Below are positions 1 through 11,435 of a DNA stretch of 64,000 nucleotides, piece by piece. The DNA is from Anadara kagoshimensis (lineage: Eukaryota > Mollusca > Bivalvia > Arcoida > Arcidae): contig CM037872.1 of assembly GCA_021292105.1 (NCBI GenBank), forward strand, positions 6,001,291-6,065,290, in the 5' to 3' direction. Position 1 is the stretch's first letter. Each line of letters begins with the position of its first letter. Below the pieces are notes generated by a model. That model worked only from the letters and a program-made list of their open reading frames with translations, did no database searches and was not told the DNA's origin. A program made the translations under genes and the position numbers.

Positions 1-190
1 TCACGGCCAGTCAGTAGGGCTCCGAGCTACGACTCCTTTCCAAAAATCTGCAGAGAAGTTATCGAGATAAAGCTAACCAGAGACCGAGATGACATGCAGT
101 TTGGCATTAACTCGATAGCTTAGTGGTAAACTTTCAACAGGTCTGTACTGTATATGAAGTTTTTGGTACACAATAATACAGTGTACATGT

Positions 191-372
191 ACAGTCAACC
201 CTGCCTTAAAGGCAGTCTCTATATAAGTGCCACCTGTTTATGAAGGCCAGTAAAATTTTATCCCAACTGTTCTTTATTCATATTATTTACACCTGTATAT
301 AAAGGTCAACTGTCCATACAGGCCACTTTTAGTGGTTCCCTTAGGTATCCTTTATAGACAGGTTTGACTGTA
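191..372. mobile_element. MITE, CAGTCAAACCTGTC family
   Basis: Starts CAGTCAACCCTGCCTTAAAG and ends CTTTATAGACAGGTTTGACT plus G, an imperfect terminal inverted repeat with TA on both sides. Other copies: 17990-18312, 18952-19137, 44751-44910, 45081-45261, 53293-53395, 60398-60579. Confidence 0.7.
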
Positions 373-596
373 GTTGGTTTCCTTGCACTGCGCTTTTTCG
401 TTAGCTACAGTAGAGACCTGTCGAAAGTTTAACACTTGGCTGACAGAAAGTACTGTAAGCTCGGCAAATATTTGGCTGAGATATGGATAGTTAGTGACAG
501 AACAACGATCGAGAGATAGATAACAGCTGAGAAAAAATGGGGAAATGTAGTTTACGAGGGACAGAGATTTATTTTACTAATTCGTTATCTTAATAC

Positions 597-993
597 TAAA
601 CTTTCAACAAGTCTGTACTGTAGGTGTCAATTTTTCAACAGGTCTGTACTGTAGGTGTCAATTTTTCAACAGGTCTGTACTGTAGGTGTCAATTTTTCAA
701 CAGGTCTGTACTGTAGGTGTCAATTTTTCAACAGGTCTGTACTGTAGGTGTCAATTTTTCAACAAGTCTGTACTGTAGGTGTCAATTTTTCAACAGGTCT
801 GTACTGTAGGTGTCAATTTTTCAACAGGTCTGTACTGTAGGTGTCAATTTTTCAACAGGTCTGTACTGTAGGTGTCAATTTTTCAACAGGTCTGTACTGT
901 AGGTGTAATTTTTCAACAGGTCTGTACTGTAGGTGTCAATTTTTCAACAGGTCTGTACTGTAGGTGTCAATTTTTCAACAGGTCTGTACTGTA
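597..993. repeat. 31-bp minisatellite, about 13 units
   Basis: The unit is TGTAGGTGTCAATTTTTCAA plus CAGGTCTGTAC. Copies are almost identical; one lacks a single base near 905. It abuts, 10 bases away, the splice donor of the minus-strand peptide exon. The unit also resembles CAGGTCTGTACTG pieces at 138-150 and 50697-50710. Confidence 0.95.
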
Positions 994-1008
994 CATAACT
1001 ATACTTAC

Positions 1009-1162
1009 GTGGTGCATACTGGTCCACAGTACAGGGCGCCTCCTGGAAGAGCTGCTGAACATGCCGTCTTGCATGCTGATGTTTCCATTCCTGGTGTGAG
1101 AATGTGTTCCTTTACATAGTTTGTTACGGAATCCAGTGAGTGATGTAGGTCAATCTGAAAAT
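1009..1162 (-). CDS. Secreted peptide, exon 3: cysteine exon
   Basis: The acceptor ttttgtttcag at 1163 onward is the only AG that avoids an immediate stop after phase 1. It encodes 51 residues: NFQIDLHHSLDSVTNYVKEH, a PGMETS linker and ACKTACSAALPGGALYCGPV then CT. Ends in phase 2 at donor gtaagt (1008-1003). Confidence 0.75.
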
Positions 1163-2364
1163 CTGAAACAAAATTATCGTCGACAAGAAATAAGAAAAAA
1201 ACAATGATGACTAGTATTTACAGATGCGATGTTTTATTCTTTTGATACCAAAATGTAAAAAGCAAGTTCAGTGAATTAGGATTCTGTCGCCAGCAGGTTC
1301 CTTTTGTGATTTGCACTTATGAAAGGGCAATAACTCCCAGGAAAATGAGCAAACCAACTCTGGTGAACGGTATACACTTCTCTTGCCAATGTTGATGATT
1401 TGCATCAAGTTTTGTGCAATAGTTAATGCTTCATAGTTTTTTAGAATTTGCGCAGACAAAAAATTCCAACGGACGGAAGGAAGGACGGACGGACGAAAAC
1501 TCGAATTTAATATACCTCTCTTTCTTCGAACCTTTACTTAAGTGACGTCACTCATTTATTGCTTATGCCTATATGCGTGAGGTCATTGATCGGCTGTTCT
1601 AGCGATTGGAAATGCATGCCGTGCAAGATAGTGTTTTTATTTATATAGGGATTAAATAAAAATATTTTAAAAATTACGAATGCAAACATTTAACCATTAA
1701 ACTATCTAAAAATGGCGTTTAATGCACAGTGATATAACTTCAATTGCCGTGAAAAGCAAAAATGAACGGAAATGGCAGAGTGGTACTGTCACTGGCTTTC
1801 TAAGTCAAGAGTTGTGGGTTCGAATCTCACTCAGGACTTGGAAGTTTTCTAAGATGATTTTCATCTGTCTAAATTCCAGCAAAAAAAGGCTTATTACTAG
1901 AAAAGACTTTCGGATGAAACTCAAAACTGAGGTCATGTGTCTCAGTGAACGCTAACGACACCTCTGTAGAGTAAGCCACCTGTGACGAGCTTTGATCCCT
2001 TTTCTTTATCTCAGAGTTAAACTTTGGACAAGTCTGTGACCTTAGACCTTGCACCACATAGATAAATAGTGTTGAATTTTCCATTTTGGGAAAATTTTGT
2101 AAGCACGATTGTTTAAAAATAGAACTCACTATTGCATCAAGTGGTATCTATTGTGTTTAGAACCACTACAGTATGTCAGTTGGTAGAGTGCTCGCTTCGT
2201 ATGTGAGAGGTTGTAGGTTTGAACCCCGAGACCAAAAAACATTTGTTGCCATGTTAAAGAACACTCCCTGTGCATTGCAAAGGTAAATCGTTCTGTCAAA
2301 TCACCTACAGTTGGCGACGTCTCGATATAAGTGAAATATTCTTGACTGCGACGTAAATCTTCAT

Positions 2365-2396
<32 letters not shown>

Positions 2397-5300
2397 CAAT
2401 CATAATGTTAAGTAAAGACATATGGTGAACCTTTATTTTAACAAATAAATACGGAATAACCTAATTTGGAGTTAGAAATCCCATAAACAGGAATTTGCTA
2501 AGTTCAATCAATCAATCAACAATTATAATGTTTAGTAATACATTTGGTGAACATTTATTTTCATCAGTGACAACAGAATGGGCTAATTTGACGTTTAAAA
2601 TCCCTATAAACAGGAATTTGCAACGTGTAACTTTATCTTTCCTTAAACTTTAAGTGCAATAGGTTGAAATACAGTAAAAGCTTGTTTAAAGTTTCAATTA
2701 GTACCGAATCCGTACCTCATCCCGTAAACGGAAATTTGCAACGTGTTCCCTTATCTTTCCTTAAACTTTAAATGCTATAGGTTGAAATACAGTTTAAGCT
2801 TGTCTAAAGTTTAACACTAATCTAACAAATTAGTACCGAACCACTGCGGTAGCTCAGTTGGTAGAGTGTTCGCTCCGTAAGTAGGAGGTCGTGGTTTCGA
2901 TCCCAAGCGGGGTCAGACCCAAGACTTGAAAGTGGGTAGTGACTGTTCTTTCGCCAAGCACTCGGCATTACGAAATGAAAGTCACGGTTCTTTCGGATGG
3001 AAACTTTAAATAAACGAGGTCCCGTGTCACGGTGGGCTTGGCACGCTAAAGAACCCTGCTGTATAATGCCATAAGCGCAAGGCACAGGAAAAATTTCTGC
3101 ACCTTCGCCTATAGCTGGCGACGTCTCGATATGAGTGAAATATTCTTGAATGGGACGTTAAACACCATTACTCCACTCAACCCAGTGCCGAACCGTACCT
3201 CATCCCGGGCCATCATTAGCTAAATGTAAAAAAAAAAATTAAGGCATCTATTACTAGTATCTATATCAGCTGATTCTTGGCCACTAGGCACAGCAATGGT
3301 CAAATAAAGTTTAGATCCCGTGACACGGTTTAGAGACAACAATGAGGGACATTGGACATTGTATACATCATTCTTTAGCAGAATATATGTAGAAAAGAAT
3401 GCTATATGTTGTGTTTTTGAATTCCCAAGCATTACGTAAAAACAAAAAAAAAAACCAAGTGGGTTGACGTTTTGGATAGCGTGAAGATGGATACCTTGTG
3501 TTATGTTTAAGTATAGAGTGTTATCACGTGACGTTGTGGAATACGCATAGTCACCCTTTTTCGGAACATAGTGGGCGTGGTCGGCGATCCGTCAATTAAA
3601 GGTCAAGCGAACGAGTCGATCTTGTTGCAATTATGATACACGTATACTTACTTTTGATGAGGAATCTTTTGTCTACAGGATTGGCAAAGATAACAGGTAC
3701 AAGAACCAGAAGGATAGCAACAAACTTCATTTTGGATCTATATGAAACAAAAAAGTTCAATTAATAAACAACAAACAACAAAAACCATCACCAACAATAA
3801 CAATGAATATGATAAATAAACACAGGTAAAATTAATTAATTAATTAAGCTCACCTATCAGAGAAAAGATGAGAATACTGTAAACGTATTATTTTTCGCGG
3901 TGTACTAATTTTCGCTCATTTCGCGATCGCTTGTTATGCGCGAAAATTTAAACCGAACGAAAATTTCAGTATGCTGATTGTATTATAGCGCATGTTTAAA
4001 AACGCAAAAATTTAATTATTCGGATATGTCTAAATTTCTCATGCCTCGAAAATAAATACACGCTAAATTAAATACTTTTACAGTACATATTTATATTAAT
4101 TATATATCCGCCAAGACTGTCTAGAATTACATGTTGATACTTGACAACGTGATTTGGATTATATTAGGCACTTGACAACTTGAAATAGATTACCTATAGG
4201 TATCACATGTACATATAGGTACTTGACAACGTGAGCTGTACTGTATTAGGCACTTGACTAAAATTGGATTACAAGTATATAGGAACTTCAGTTGCCACAG
4301 TATTTTAAATACCAAAATCAATATTTAAACATACTATTATGTTTTTCCTTGGCAGTCTAGATCCATTTATTGCCAAACCTCTATCTAATACCAAAATCTT
4401 ACTGAAGAAATGTGGCAATGGATTGAGGCTTAGCTGTTATATGAATAATCAAAAACAAACATAATAATCCATGCCCGAATCCCAATCCAGAAGCAAAGTA
4501 AAAACTTTGGAACTAGACACGTGAACTTCCATCAGGGACGTGAGGCCGGGTGCTCCGGAAGGGTAAGCGCCTCCTGTTTAGCTGGCTATACTGCCACTTT
4601 AATTTTGTAATAACATATACAACACAACTACAAACTGTCTAGATATTGAAACTGGTTATGAGTTTCCCGTCTTTGAATACACTGTTATAACTTCTAATGA
4701 AGAACAACGCCAAATGAAGTCCTGACAAACTGGTTATGTATTTCTCTACTTTTCAACTCCTAATGACGTGCAATACCTAATGAAGTCTTGAAACTCATTA
4801 GGCGTTGACATATCGACGTCAATAAAATCTACAGATTGAATCTCCAAGCACTCAATTATATATCACTATTTGGATATTATTACTGATACGTTTTGCATAA
4901 ACCTACTGTATGAACCACTCGGTTTGTGACAGTGAAAAAATCTTCATATCCATAGAAAATCAAATAAATTTGAATAAAGATTGATATTTTTCACCTACTT
5001 ATGCCTAGTCCTAACAGGAATTTGTATGCGCATCCGAGATTAGCCCAGAATATATCTATACAGGATAAAACGTTGACGCTATGGGGATTAAACATGTTGA
5101 AAAACCAGGCGAATGGCTGATTCTGTTGCGCTATTGACGTAAAACGTCACTAAGGACATCACCTCCAGTGTAAACTTCGCCATATCGCCATTTGAAATCC
5201 ACATAACGCCAACATTTTCCTTTCTACAGACATATTTTATAACAATTGCGTATGCGTATACAGATTTCCTGTATGGCTAGGTACAAGTAAGTGAAAAATA

Positions 5301-7572
5301 TCAATTTTTATTCAATTTTATTTGATTTTCTATGGATATAAAGAGTATTTCACTGTCACAAACATAGTGGTTCCTGCAGTAAATGTGGATACCAATAACT
5401 TGACAGAGACCAGCTTTTGCCAAATGTTATTGGGATTGATACCGCTGCTCTAGAAGGTGATGACAACAGTATACGACCTTTTTCGGCGCGCATCCTATAG
5501 ATTCTTGCAAGCAGCATCTGTTGCCTTTTATAAAAAGCTTAAGTTTATTAACTATAGTCAGACCGTATAGAAAACCACAAATAAGTCTATCTTATAATGT
5601 ATATACATATGCTTAATTAAGTTTTTTCTTTGCATTTAATTTACCTCATATGTTCTTCTACATATATATATCTTATATACTGTAACATATTCATATCTCT
5701 ACCAAAAGGAAATAAAGATTGAATTGAATTGAATTGAATTGAATTGAATTGAATTGAATTGAGTTGAATGAATTGAATTGAATTGAATTGAATTGAGGAC
5801 TAATGAAATACACAGATAAAACCCAGGCACCTAGCCCTGGTTTCACAATCATCCCTTAACTTTCCTTAACTTAAATTTAGCAAATTTTTGTAATCTCTTT
5901 TTGGAACTACTAATGAATATTTTTTGTCAAAATTAAATGCAAATTTTTAATCTAGAAATAATCTTTAAAATGACACCTTATATTCTTGGATATCTTCAAA
6001 ATTAACAAAATTATGAAGATTTGAAATTTTGCCAGGTTTTAGTTAAGGAAAATCTTAGCTAAGAAATGATTGTGAAATTCGGGCCAGGTACCAGTTTCAC
6101 GATCATTTCTTACATAAGATTTCCCTTAAATTAAATCAGAATAATTTTGTTAGTTTTCAGGATATTCATAAATTTAAGGTGTCATTTGGAAGACCACACT
6201 AAGCTTTATACACCTTTTATCTAATTATCTTGAAGTTTTGCATTCGTAGTACAATAAAATTTTATCAAAATTTACCAAATTAAAGTGGAAAAAAATCTTA
6301 GGCCCCGGATTCATAAATCACTTCTTAACTAAACTTAACTTTCCTTAACTTAAATTTAACAAATTTTGGCAATCTATTTTTGAACTGCAAATTAATATTT
6401 TAGTCAAAAACTAAATACAAGTATCATTAGTTTGAAATTATCTTCTAAATGACATCTAAAATCCCAGAATACCTGGGAAATTAACAAAATCATTAAGATA
6501 TATATTTTTCAAATTTAAGCCTAGGAAAATCTTAGTTAAAGATGATTAGGAAACTAGAGCCAGAAGAAACAAGAAGTCTTCTTAAAAACACAATTCGTAT
6601 CGATAATCGTGTCCTTTTGACTGCAAAGGAAATGAATTCATGTTAGGAGTTTTACCCACGCACATTGGATTTAATGACAAAATTATATTAATTACATATT
6701 ATACCAGTTTTAATTTTACAGCACTTGATGGCAGTTTCGGAATACAATTCCTCATCAGTAGTGCTTGTACCAAAATTATGAAACCAAAATTCTTTTCAAG
6801 ATGTTGAAAATATAGCCAAAGGACCAAAATATATTTAATCAAAAGCTTAAGAACTAACTGTAAAATCAGAAATTTCCGCGTTGATTTGATTTTCGCATTA
6901 ATTCGCGCATAACACGCGAAAATAATTTTTCGTGAATATGTAATTTTGGTATTATTAACTTGTAATTAGATTGGATCCAATGACAAAATTATATTCACCT
7001 ACTGTAAAACGAGAAATTTTCGCGTTGGTTTTACGTTCGATTAAATTCACGAGTAACAAGACGTGAAAAAAAAAACTTTCGCGAATATTTAATTTAGATG
7101 TAATTAATTTGCAATTATACTAACCATGCATCATCAGACATCGCTAAAATGAAATTACGCAAATATCTTGAAATGACGATTAAAAAAACCTACCTGACGT
7201 GATAACTTCCGTATTATTGTCAAGCACCAGTTTTAACTAAGATGTTCCTCAAGTTAAATCTGGCAAATTTGTCACTACAATAATTTTGTTAATTTTTCAG
7301 GTGTTCGGGGTTTTAAGATATCATTTTGCAGATTACTTCAAGCTTATAACATTTGTATTTTGTTTTTTACAGAAAAAGATTACTTCCGGCTATAAGTTCC
7401 AAAGAAGATTGTCATAATTTGTCATATTTCAGTTAAGGAATATTTTAGTTTAGAAGTGAAACAGGGACTAGATAACCATTAATCCTACAATAACCTATTT
7501 GTACTTACGGTGATGTAAACTAGCCAAGTGTTGACAAGACTGCGGGAATGTGGCAGAGTGTTTCTATTTATA
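1009..7572 (-). CDS. Small secreted cysteine-containing peptide precursor, 3' end outside window
   Basis: Minus-strand gene built from three parts: an untranslated exon (about 7509-7540), a signal-peptide exon (3652-3737) and a cysteine exon (1009-1162), all with GT-AG borders and matching phases. The visible 77 residues start MKFVAILLVLVPVIFA, a clear signal peptide, then NPVDKR, a possible dibasic cleavage site. A mostly uncharged helix-like part follows, then four cysteines spaced C-x3-C-x10-C-x3-C (residues 57, 61, 72, 76). That spacing resembles helical-hairpin peptides, but I recognise no family and give no function. The reading ends in phase 2 at a donor at 1008, so the last coding exon lies below position 1 or was missed in 1-600. 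A TATA box supports transcription. Confidence 0.7.
1263..1500 (-). repeat. Dispersed repeat G (CTCCAAAACTATGAAGCA family), reverse copy
   Basis: Reverse copy of a repeat also found forward at 26868-27115, 37225-37480, 38690-38960, 45860-46065 and 50815-51070. Shared blocks are a CTGTCCG-rich start, AAAACTATGAAGCA, and a CCTGCTGGCAG..TTCACTGAATTTGC end. Confidence 0.65.
1777..2020 (+). mobile_element. tRNA-derived SINE, family I
   Basis: tRNA-like head with GGCAGAGTGGTACTG and a B box GGTTCGAATCTCAC, then a shared body (AAAGACTTTCGGATGAAACT). Reverse relatives at 28490-28580 and 55590-55830 share the GAACCCACAACCCTTGACTT block. Confidence 0.6.
2158..2395 (+). mobile_element. tRNA-derived SINE, family A, short copy
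   Basis: Head GTCAGTTGGTAGAGTGCTCG with B box GGTTTGAACCCC. The body is shortened, then comes GGCGACGTCTCGATATAAGT and a (CAAT)n tail. Confidence 0.75.
2838..3182 (+). mobile_element. tRNA-derived SINE, family A, full-length copy
   Basis: Head ACTGCGGTAGCTCAGTTGGT with B box, body AAGACTTGAAAGTGGGTAGT, and end GGGACGTTAAACACCATTAC. Other copies: 17268-17618 (-), 22072-22405, 25686-25935 (-), 29690-30012 (-), 31073-31305 (-), 38023-38365, 46362-46700, 51296-51605, 57640-57960; headless pieces at 43796-44125 and 45470-45660. Confidence 0.85.
3652..3737 (-). CDS. Secreted peptide, exon 2: signal peptide
   Basis: The acceptor tttgtttcatatag is followed by seven untranslated bases and ATG at 3730-3728. 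It encodes 26 residues: MKFVAILLVLVPVIFANPVD then KRFLIK, and ends in phase 1 at donor gtaagt. Charged start, hydrophobic core and small residues before the cut (FA-NP) fit a signal peptide. Confidence 0.78.
3877..4085. mobile_element. MITE, TACTGTAAACGTATT family
   Basis: Terminal inverted repeats TACTGTAAACGTATT and AATACTTTTACAGTA. The interior is rich in TTTTCGC and GCGAAAATT. Copies at 43409-43622, 51812-52170 (two units) and 58428-58639; a piece at 46215-46325. Confidence 0.75.
4870..5400. mobile_element. Fold-back element with long terminal inverted repeats
   Basis: The arm at about 4895-5035 (GTGACAGTGAAAAAATCTTC and on) is repeated in reverse at about 5250-5385 (CTATGGATATAAAGAGTATT then TCACTGTCAC). 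The arms are about 135 bp and imperfect, with a 215-bp interior and no coding. Confidence 0.7.
5460..5800 (+). mobile_element. LINE-like 3' end with (TTGAA)n tail
   Basis: AT-rich sequence ends CCAAAAGGAAATAAAGATTG, then about 14 copies of AATTG/TTGAA to 5795. A 3' UTR followed by a short tandem tail is typical of some non-LTR retrotransposons. No coding part was found. Confidence 0.45.
5836..6560. mobile_element. Cluster of three CACAATCATTTCTTAA-type MITEs
   Basis: Head-to-tail related elements (about 5836-6089, 6090-6300, 6301-6560). Each starts like TTTCACAATCAT..CTTAACT and ends like CTTAGTTAAGAAATGATTGT in reverse. Further copies at 7222-7470 and 31474-31712. Confidence 0.6.
6690..6795. 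repeat. 100-bp dispersed repeat, first copy
   Basis: TACATATTATACCAGT..AATTCCTCATCAGT recurs at 7690-7795. Each copy is followed by a sequence containing CAAAATT..GAAACCAA. Possibly two ends of one decayed element. Confidence 0.5.
7509..7540 (-). other. 5' untranslated exon of the secreted-peptide gene
   Basis: The minus strand ends CATCACC before donor gtaagt (7503-7508). There is no ATG in it. The 5' edge at about 7540 is inferred from the TATA box distance. The intron to 3738 would be about 3.8 kb. Confidence 0.5.
7565..7572 (-). promoter_or_regulatory. TATA box of the secreted-peptide gene
   Basis: The minus strand reads TATAAATA here, about 55 bases upstream of a consensus splice donor. 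With transcription starting about 25-30 bases downstream, the first exon would be about 30 bases long. Confidence 0.6.
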
Positions 7573-8590
7573 CCACAATGGAATGGTCACTCTAGGTTAT
7601 CATTGGTCACGTGACGCACGAAAACCGCCCACTTAACCTATCGCATTTTTACCTATTTTAACTTTCAATTTCGACGTATCTACCTGAACTACATATTATA
7701 CCAGTGTTAATTTTGCAGCACTGGATTGCCTTTTCGCAATACAATTCCTCATCAGTTGTGCTTAGGCCAAAATTGTGAAACCAATTTTTTTTTCAAGGAG
7801 AGCCAACTCTTCCGAAGTTTGTTTTAATGAAGTAATAGGAAATTCTAAATTAGAAATGTCACTAAAGTTGTCCAAAGTTTCGTTACCTTGTCCAAATGGT
7901 GAGTGAAAAGTCGGAAACTTATTAAGATTTAAAACATTCATATATGCTTTTATTAGAGAATTCCATTAGACAATTGTTTCTAGTTGCCGCTTTCTTCCAA
8001 CTTGTGCGTTAGAATCGTTTATAAAACCAGGTGGTTTTATGAAATAGTGCGGGTAGGTATACTTCCGATTGTATTTTTTACAGTAAAACAGTCATTCTTG
8101 CATAGCATGTACAATTCAAATTTGAATAATGCGTAAAAATTGAAATAAGTTTTTGACAAAAATATTTACTCGATGCTCAAGAACAGAAATTTGAAGTCAT
8201 AATTTGATTTTTTTTTTTTACTAAACGACAAATGTAAATGAAACCTTTTAAAATTCCCATTTCTAACAAAATAAGTCAAAATGCTAAATTTAATGTGAAA
8301 AATAAAAACGTTTTAAAATGTTTTAATAATTTTAAAAATTATCATAAGATAATACAAGCACTAGTCAATTTTAACTCTCTGATTGTTCTAATACCGTACT
8401 TGTACAGTTTAAACAATATTTATTTGAAAATCAAATCAATAACATAATGAAACAATTTAACAAATCAGGATCCTGGAACAAGAGTAAAACTCTTATATTA
8501 ACCAGTTTCCTGTGCATCTATAATATAACAATTATTACAACATGGCATTATATACAAGCAATTAAGTAAAGCATTCTGTAGAACATTATG

Positions 8591-8635
<45 letters not shown>

Positions 8636-9764
8636 CACACATAAAACAATGAAGTATGAATAGTTTTCAGTGAAATCGTTTGGATTGGCGAATGAATTCA
8701 TGAACATGTAAGAACACTTCAGCATTTTTCGCTGGTGTTAGTGAACTATCTCCATATAACAATGAACTCAAATTATAATGGCAATTCAAGGTTCGTATAG
8801 TACGACGTCTAATAACATGATACTTGTACAGTATTCAGTGACGAAGCAAGAACAGAATGAATGTACAAGCCTTGTGCCAAAAACATCAATACGCGTCCAT
8901 GCTTGCGGAAGAGACTTCTCCGGGGATGTTCAAACGAAAAATGTTGAAAAATTAAGTGCATTTCTTGCATTCTAAAACAATATTTACATGAAGGAAAAGA
9001 GAATTAAAATTCGGTTTTGTCAGTTTTATCCAAAGACATTGATGCAGTTGGAAAAGTGTACTTGAAACGTAAACACTTTTCCGGCATTACATATAGTCAT
9101 TGGTTCAAATTATCGGTTTCGTGAATGATTTGTTCTTTTAATGATTCAAAGATTAAAAATAAAAAATTCAGTTTGTAACATTCGTAATATGATCAATATA
9201 TTTTTCAGTTTTACACAATGACAGATTGAATTAATAAAATAATCAAAAAAAATCTTGCAAGCACAGGATTATGGGCGTATATGCACGCTACGCAACTGGC
9301 ATTTTCAAGAAAAAGTAAAATTTGTTAGTTATACCTTCAATCTCATTTTGAGCTAGAACCTTTGATCAATATCAAGTTTCGACGTCATGTAGACGCTTTG
9401 CGTCAATTTTGTTATACGTAGGACACTTTGAACAAAATTTTTGGCTCTGGCTGGGAAACATATTTATTTAACTTTAAAGCACCTGTTTCTTTCCCCATAT
9501 CATAGCGTATTAATTGGGAAACCAATACACATAAATCATTAACTGCAAATGACACGATTTGTCTTCACATGTACATGATATAAGCGAGAATGACTGAGTA
9601 ATGAGGTGTATCTTCGAAATATACGTTACATTTTGACAGAATGGTGACCAAATTTGTTCTTTAATCGTTTTAATTTAACATCAAATATATATATCGCGCA
9701 AAAATAAAAATTACCATCACCATACCATACAACCTACACAGCTCAAATGTAATGTTAAATATTA
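7573..9764. other. Intergenic, no gene seen
   Basis: AT-rich sequence with a 100-bp repeat copy at 7690-7795 and a (GA)n tract at 8594-8632. Open frames here are short (under 76 codons) and show no recognisable motif or splice pattern. Confidence 0.6.
8594..8632. repeat. (GA)n microsatellite
   Basis: Uninterrupted GA dinucleotides for about 39 bases. Confidence 0.95.
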
Positions 9765-10625
9765 GGCTGAATGAAACATACTAATCCATGTCCTAATCAC
9801 AATCCAGAAGCAAAGTAAAAACATGTCCTAATCACAATCCAGAAGCAAAGTAAAAACAAACATACTGATCCATGTCCTAATCACAAACCAGAAGCAAAGT
9901 AAAAACAAACATACTGATCCATGTCCTAAACACAATCCAGAAGCAAAGTAAAAACAAACATACTGATCCATGTCCTAATCACAATCCAGAAGCAAAGTAA
10001 AAACAAACATACTAATCCATGTCCTAATCACAATCCAGAAGCAAAGTAAAAACAAACGTACTAATCCATGTCCTAATCACAATCCAGAAGCAAAGTAAAA
10101 ACAAACGTACTAATCCATGTCCTAATCACAATCCAGAAGCAAAGTAAAAAAAATTAAAACTGACAAGTTAGGTTAAACACTTGAACTTACAACAGGGAAG
10201 TGAGGCCATGTGCTCCGGAAGGGAAGCACCTCCTGTTTAGCTAGCTACATCTGCGAAGTGTGTAATCAAAATTGAGTGAAAGGAACATGGAACTATATAC
10301 TACAAATGAATTGTTGACCCATGGTGGGTATCGCAAGCCTAGGCTTATCAGGGCCATCAAAAAGTTTCATGGCCGTCATCACAGTATTGTTGATAAGTTT
10401 GGTGTCTCTGTGTCCAGGATTGCTCTGAATATTTTTGACGTCCCATAATCCCATGTTCTTTTCAAAACAATTTTGATTACACAAGTGGCGGGTGTAGCAA
10501 GCTAAACAGGAGGTGTTTATCCTTCCTGATCACCCGGCCTCACGTGTCTAACCTAACTTGTCAGTTCCAAAGTTTTTATTTTGTCTCTGGATTTTGATTC
10601 GGACATGGATTAGGATGTTTGTTTT
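9765..10625. mobile_element. Fold-back element with long inverted repeats (family F)
   Basis: The left arm (10160-10300: GTTAGG, GTGAGGCC, CACCTCCTGTTTAGCTAGCT) is matched in reverse by the right arm (10455-10625). The outer part of the left arm has expanded into a minisatellite. Other partial copies: 4444-4600, 19735-20060, 40240-40650, 45650-45830, 61220-61545. Confidence 0.75.
9776..10150. repeat. Minisatellite of about 53 bp, 7-8 units
   Basis: The unit contains CATACTAATCCATGTCCTAA then TCACAATCCAGAAGCAAAGT plus AAAAACAAA. The same words occur once at the edges of other family F copies, so the array grew inside this element's terminal repeat. Confidence 0.9.
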
Positions 10626-10927
10626 TTTATTACCTCAGATGTCATTAATGCTATATGTAGATCTGTTAATTTTATAACGTGTGTTGAAAAATCTTGGTTA
10701 AATTTCTTATATTAAGTCTAAAAATGAAATAAAACCAGTTTTATCAGATACACGATGCGTATTATGTAGTAAAATGTTTTATCGTTAATAACTTCTCGAC
10801 TTTGTTAGAAGAGCTCGAGGGTTTTGTAATTTTAAAACATTAAATACAAAATTTAATGGAATACTGCAAATACATATAAATTACCATCGAGTACTCTATA
10901 TATACTGTAAACTCTCCATTATAACAG

Positions 10928-11310
10928 AGGCCGGGGTGGCCTAATAGACAAGACGTCAGCCTACAATCTAGGATATCTCACTGCTGAGAGGTCAAGCCCC
11001 ACTCAGACCACATGTGGGAAGGGGGCTTTTCCTTGTTGTTGGCCTTTACTGGTTCACCTGGTATCAGTATAATGTAACTGAGGGAGTGGTATGCTCGTCT
11101 GCGGCGTACTGACTTCGTGAGCTAGCGGGTTAAAGTCGCCCTGAGTGCGAGCTAGTACAAGGCAGACCATTAAACACACTCGCACTAAACATGCATACAC
11201 GAAGTTGTTCATAGATTAATCCATAGAGATTAATAAAATTGTTCTCGTCGCGCATAGCTGAAAATAAATTACTGATGCGACGTTAAGCAACATTCAACCA
11301 ACCAACCTTT
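10928..11310 (+). mobile_element. tRNA-derived SINE, family B
   Basis: Head GGCCGGGGTGGCCTAATAGA with AGACGTCAGCC, body CAGACCACATGTGGGAAGGG, then TGGTTCACCTGGTATCAGTA, end GATGCGACGTTAAGCAACAT and a CAACCAACC tail. Confidence 0.75.
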
Positions 11311-11435
11311 ATAACACAGAATATATTAATGTAACTGTTAGTACATGTATATATAACATGTATATAGATATAAAATAATGATACTGATAAAGCGATTACT
11401 TAATACATTTCTAGTAGCTAAAGATTGTAAATTAA

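Noticed and set aside
1-596. Last exon of the minus-strand peptide gene
   Set aside because: I found no acceptor followed by a phase-2 frame with cysteines and a stop; the region is repeats (191-372 MITE and the 403-560 dispersed repeat).
597-993. CRISPR-like array
   Set aside because: The units are contiguous with no unique spacers, in a eukaryotic genome; it is a minisatellite.
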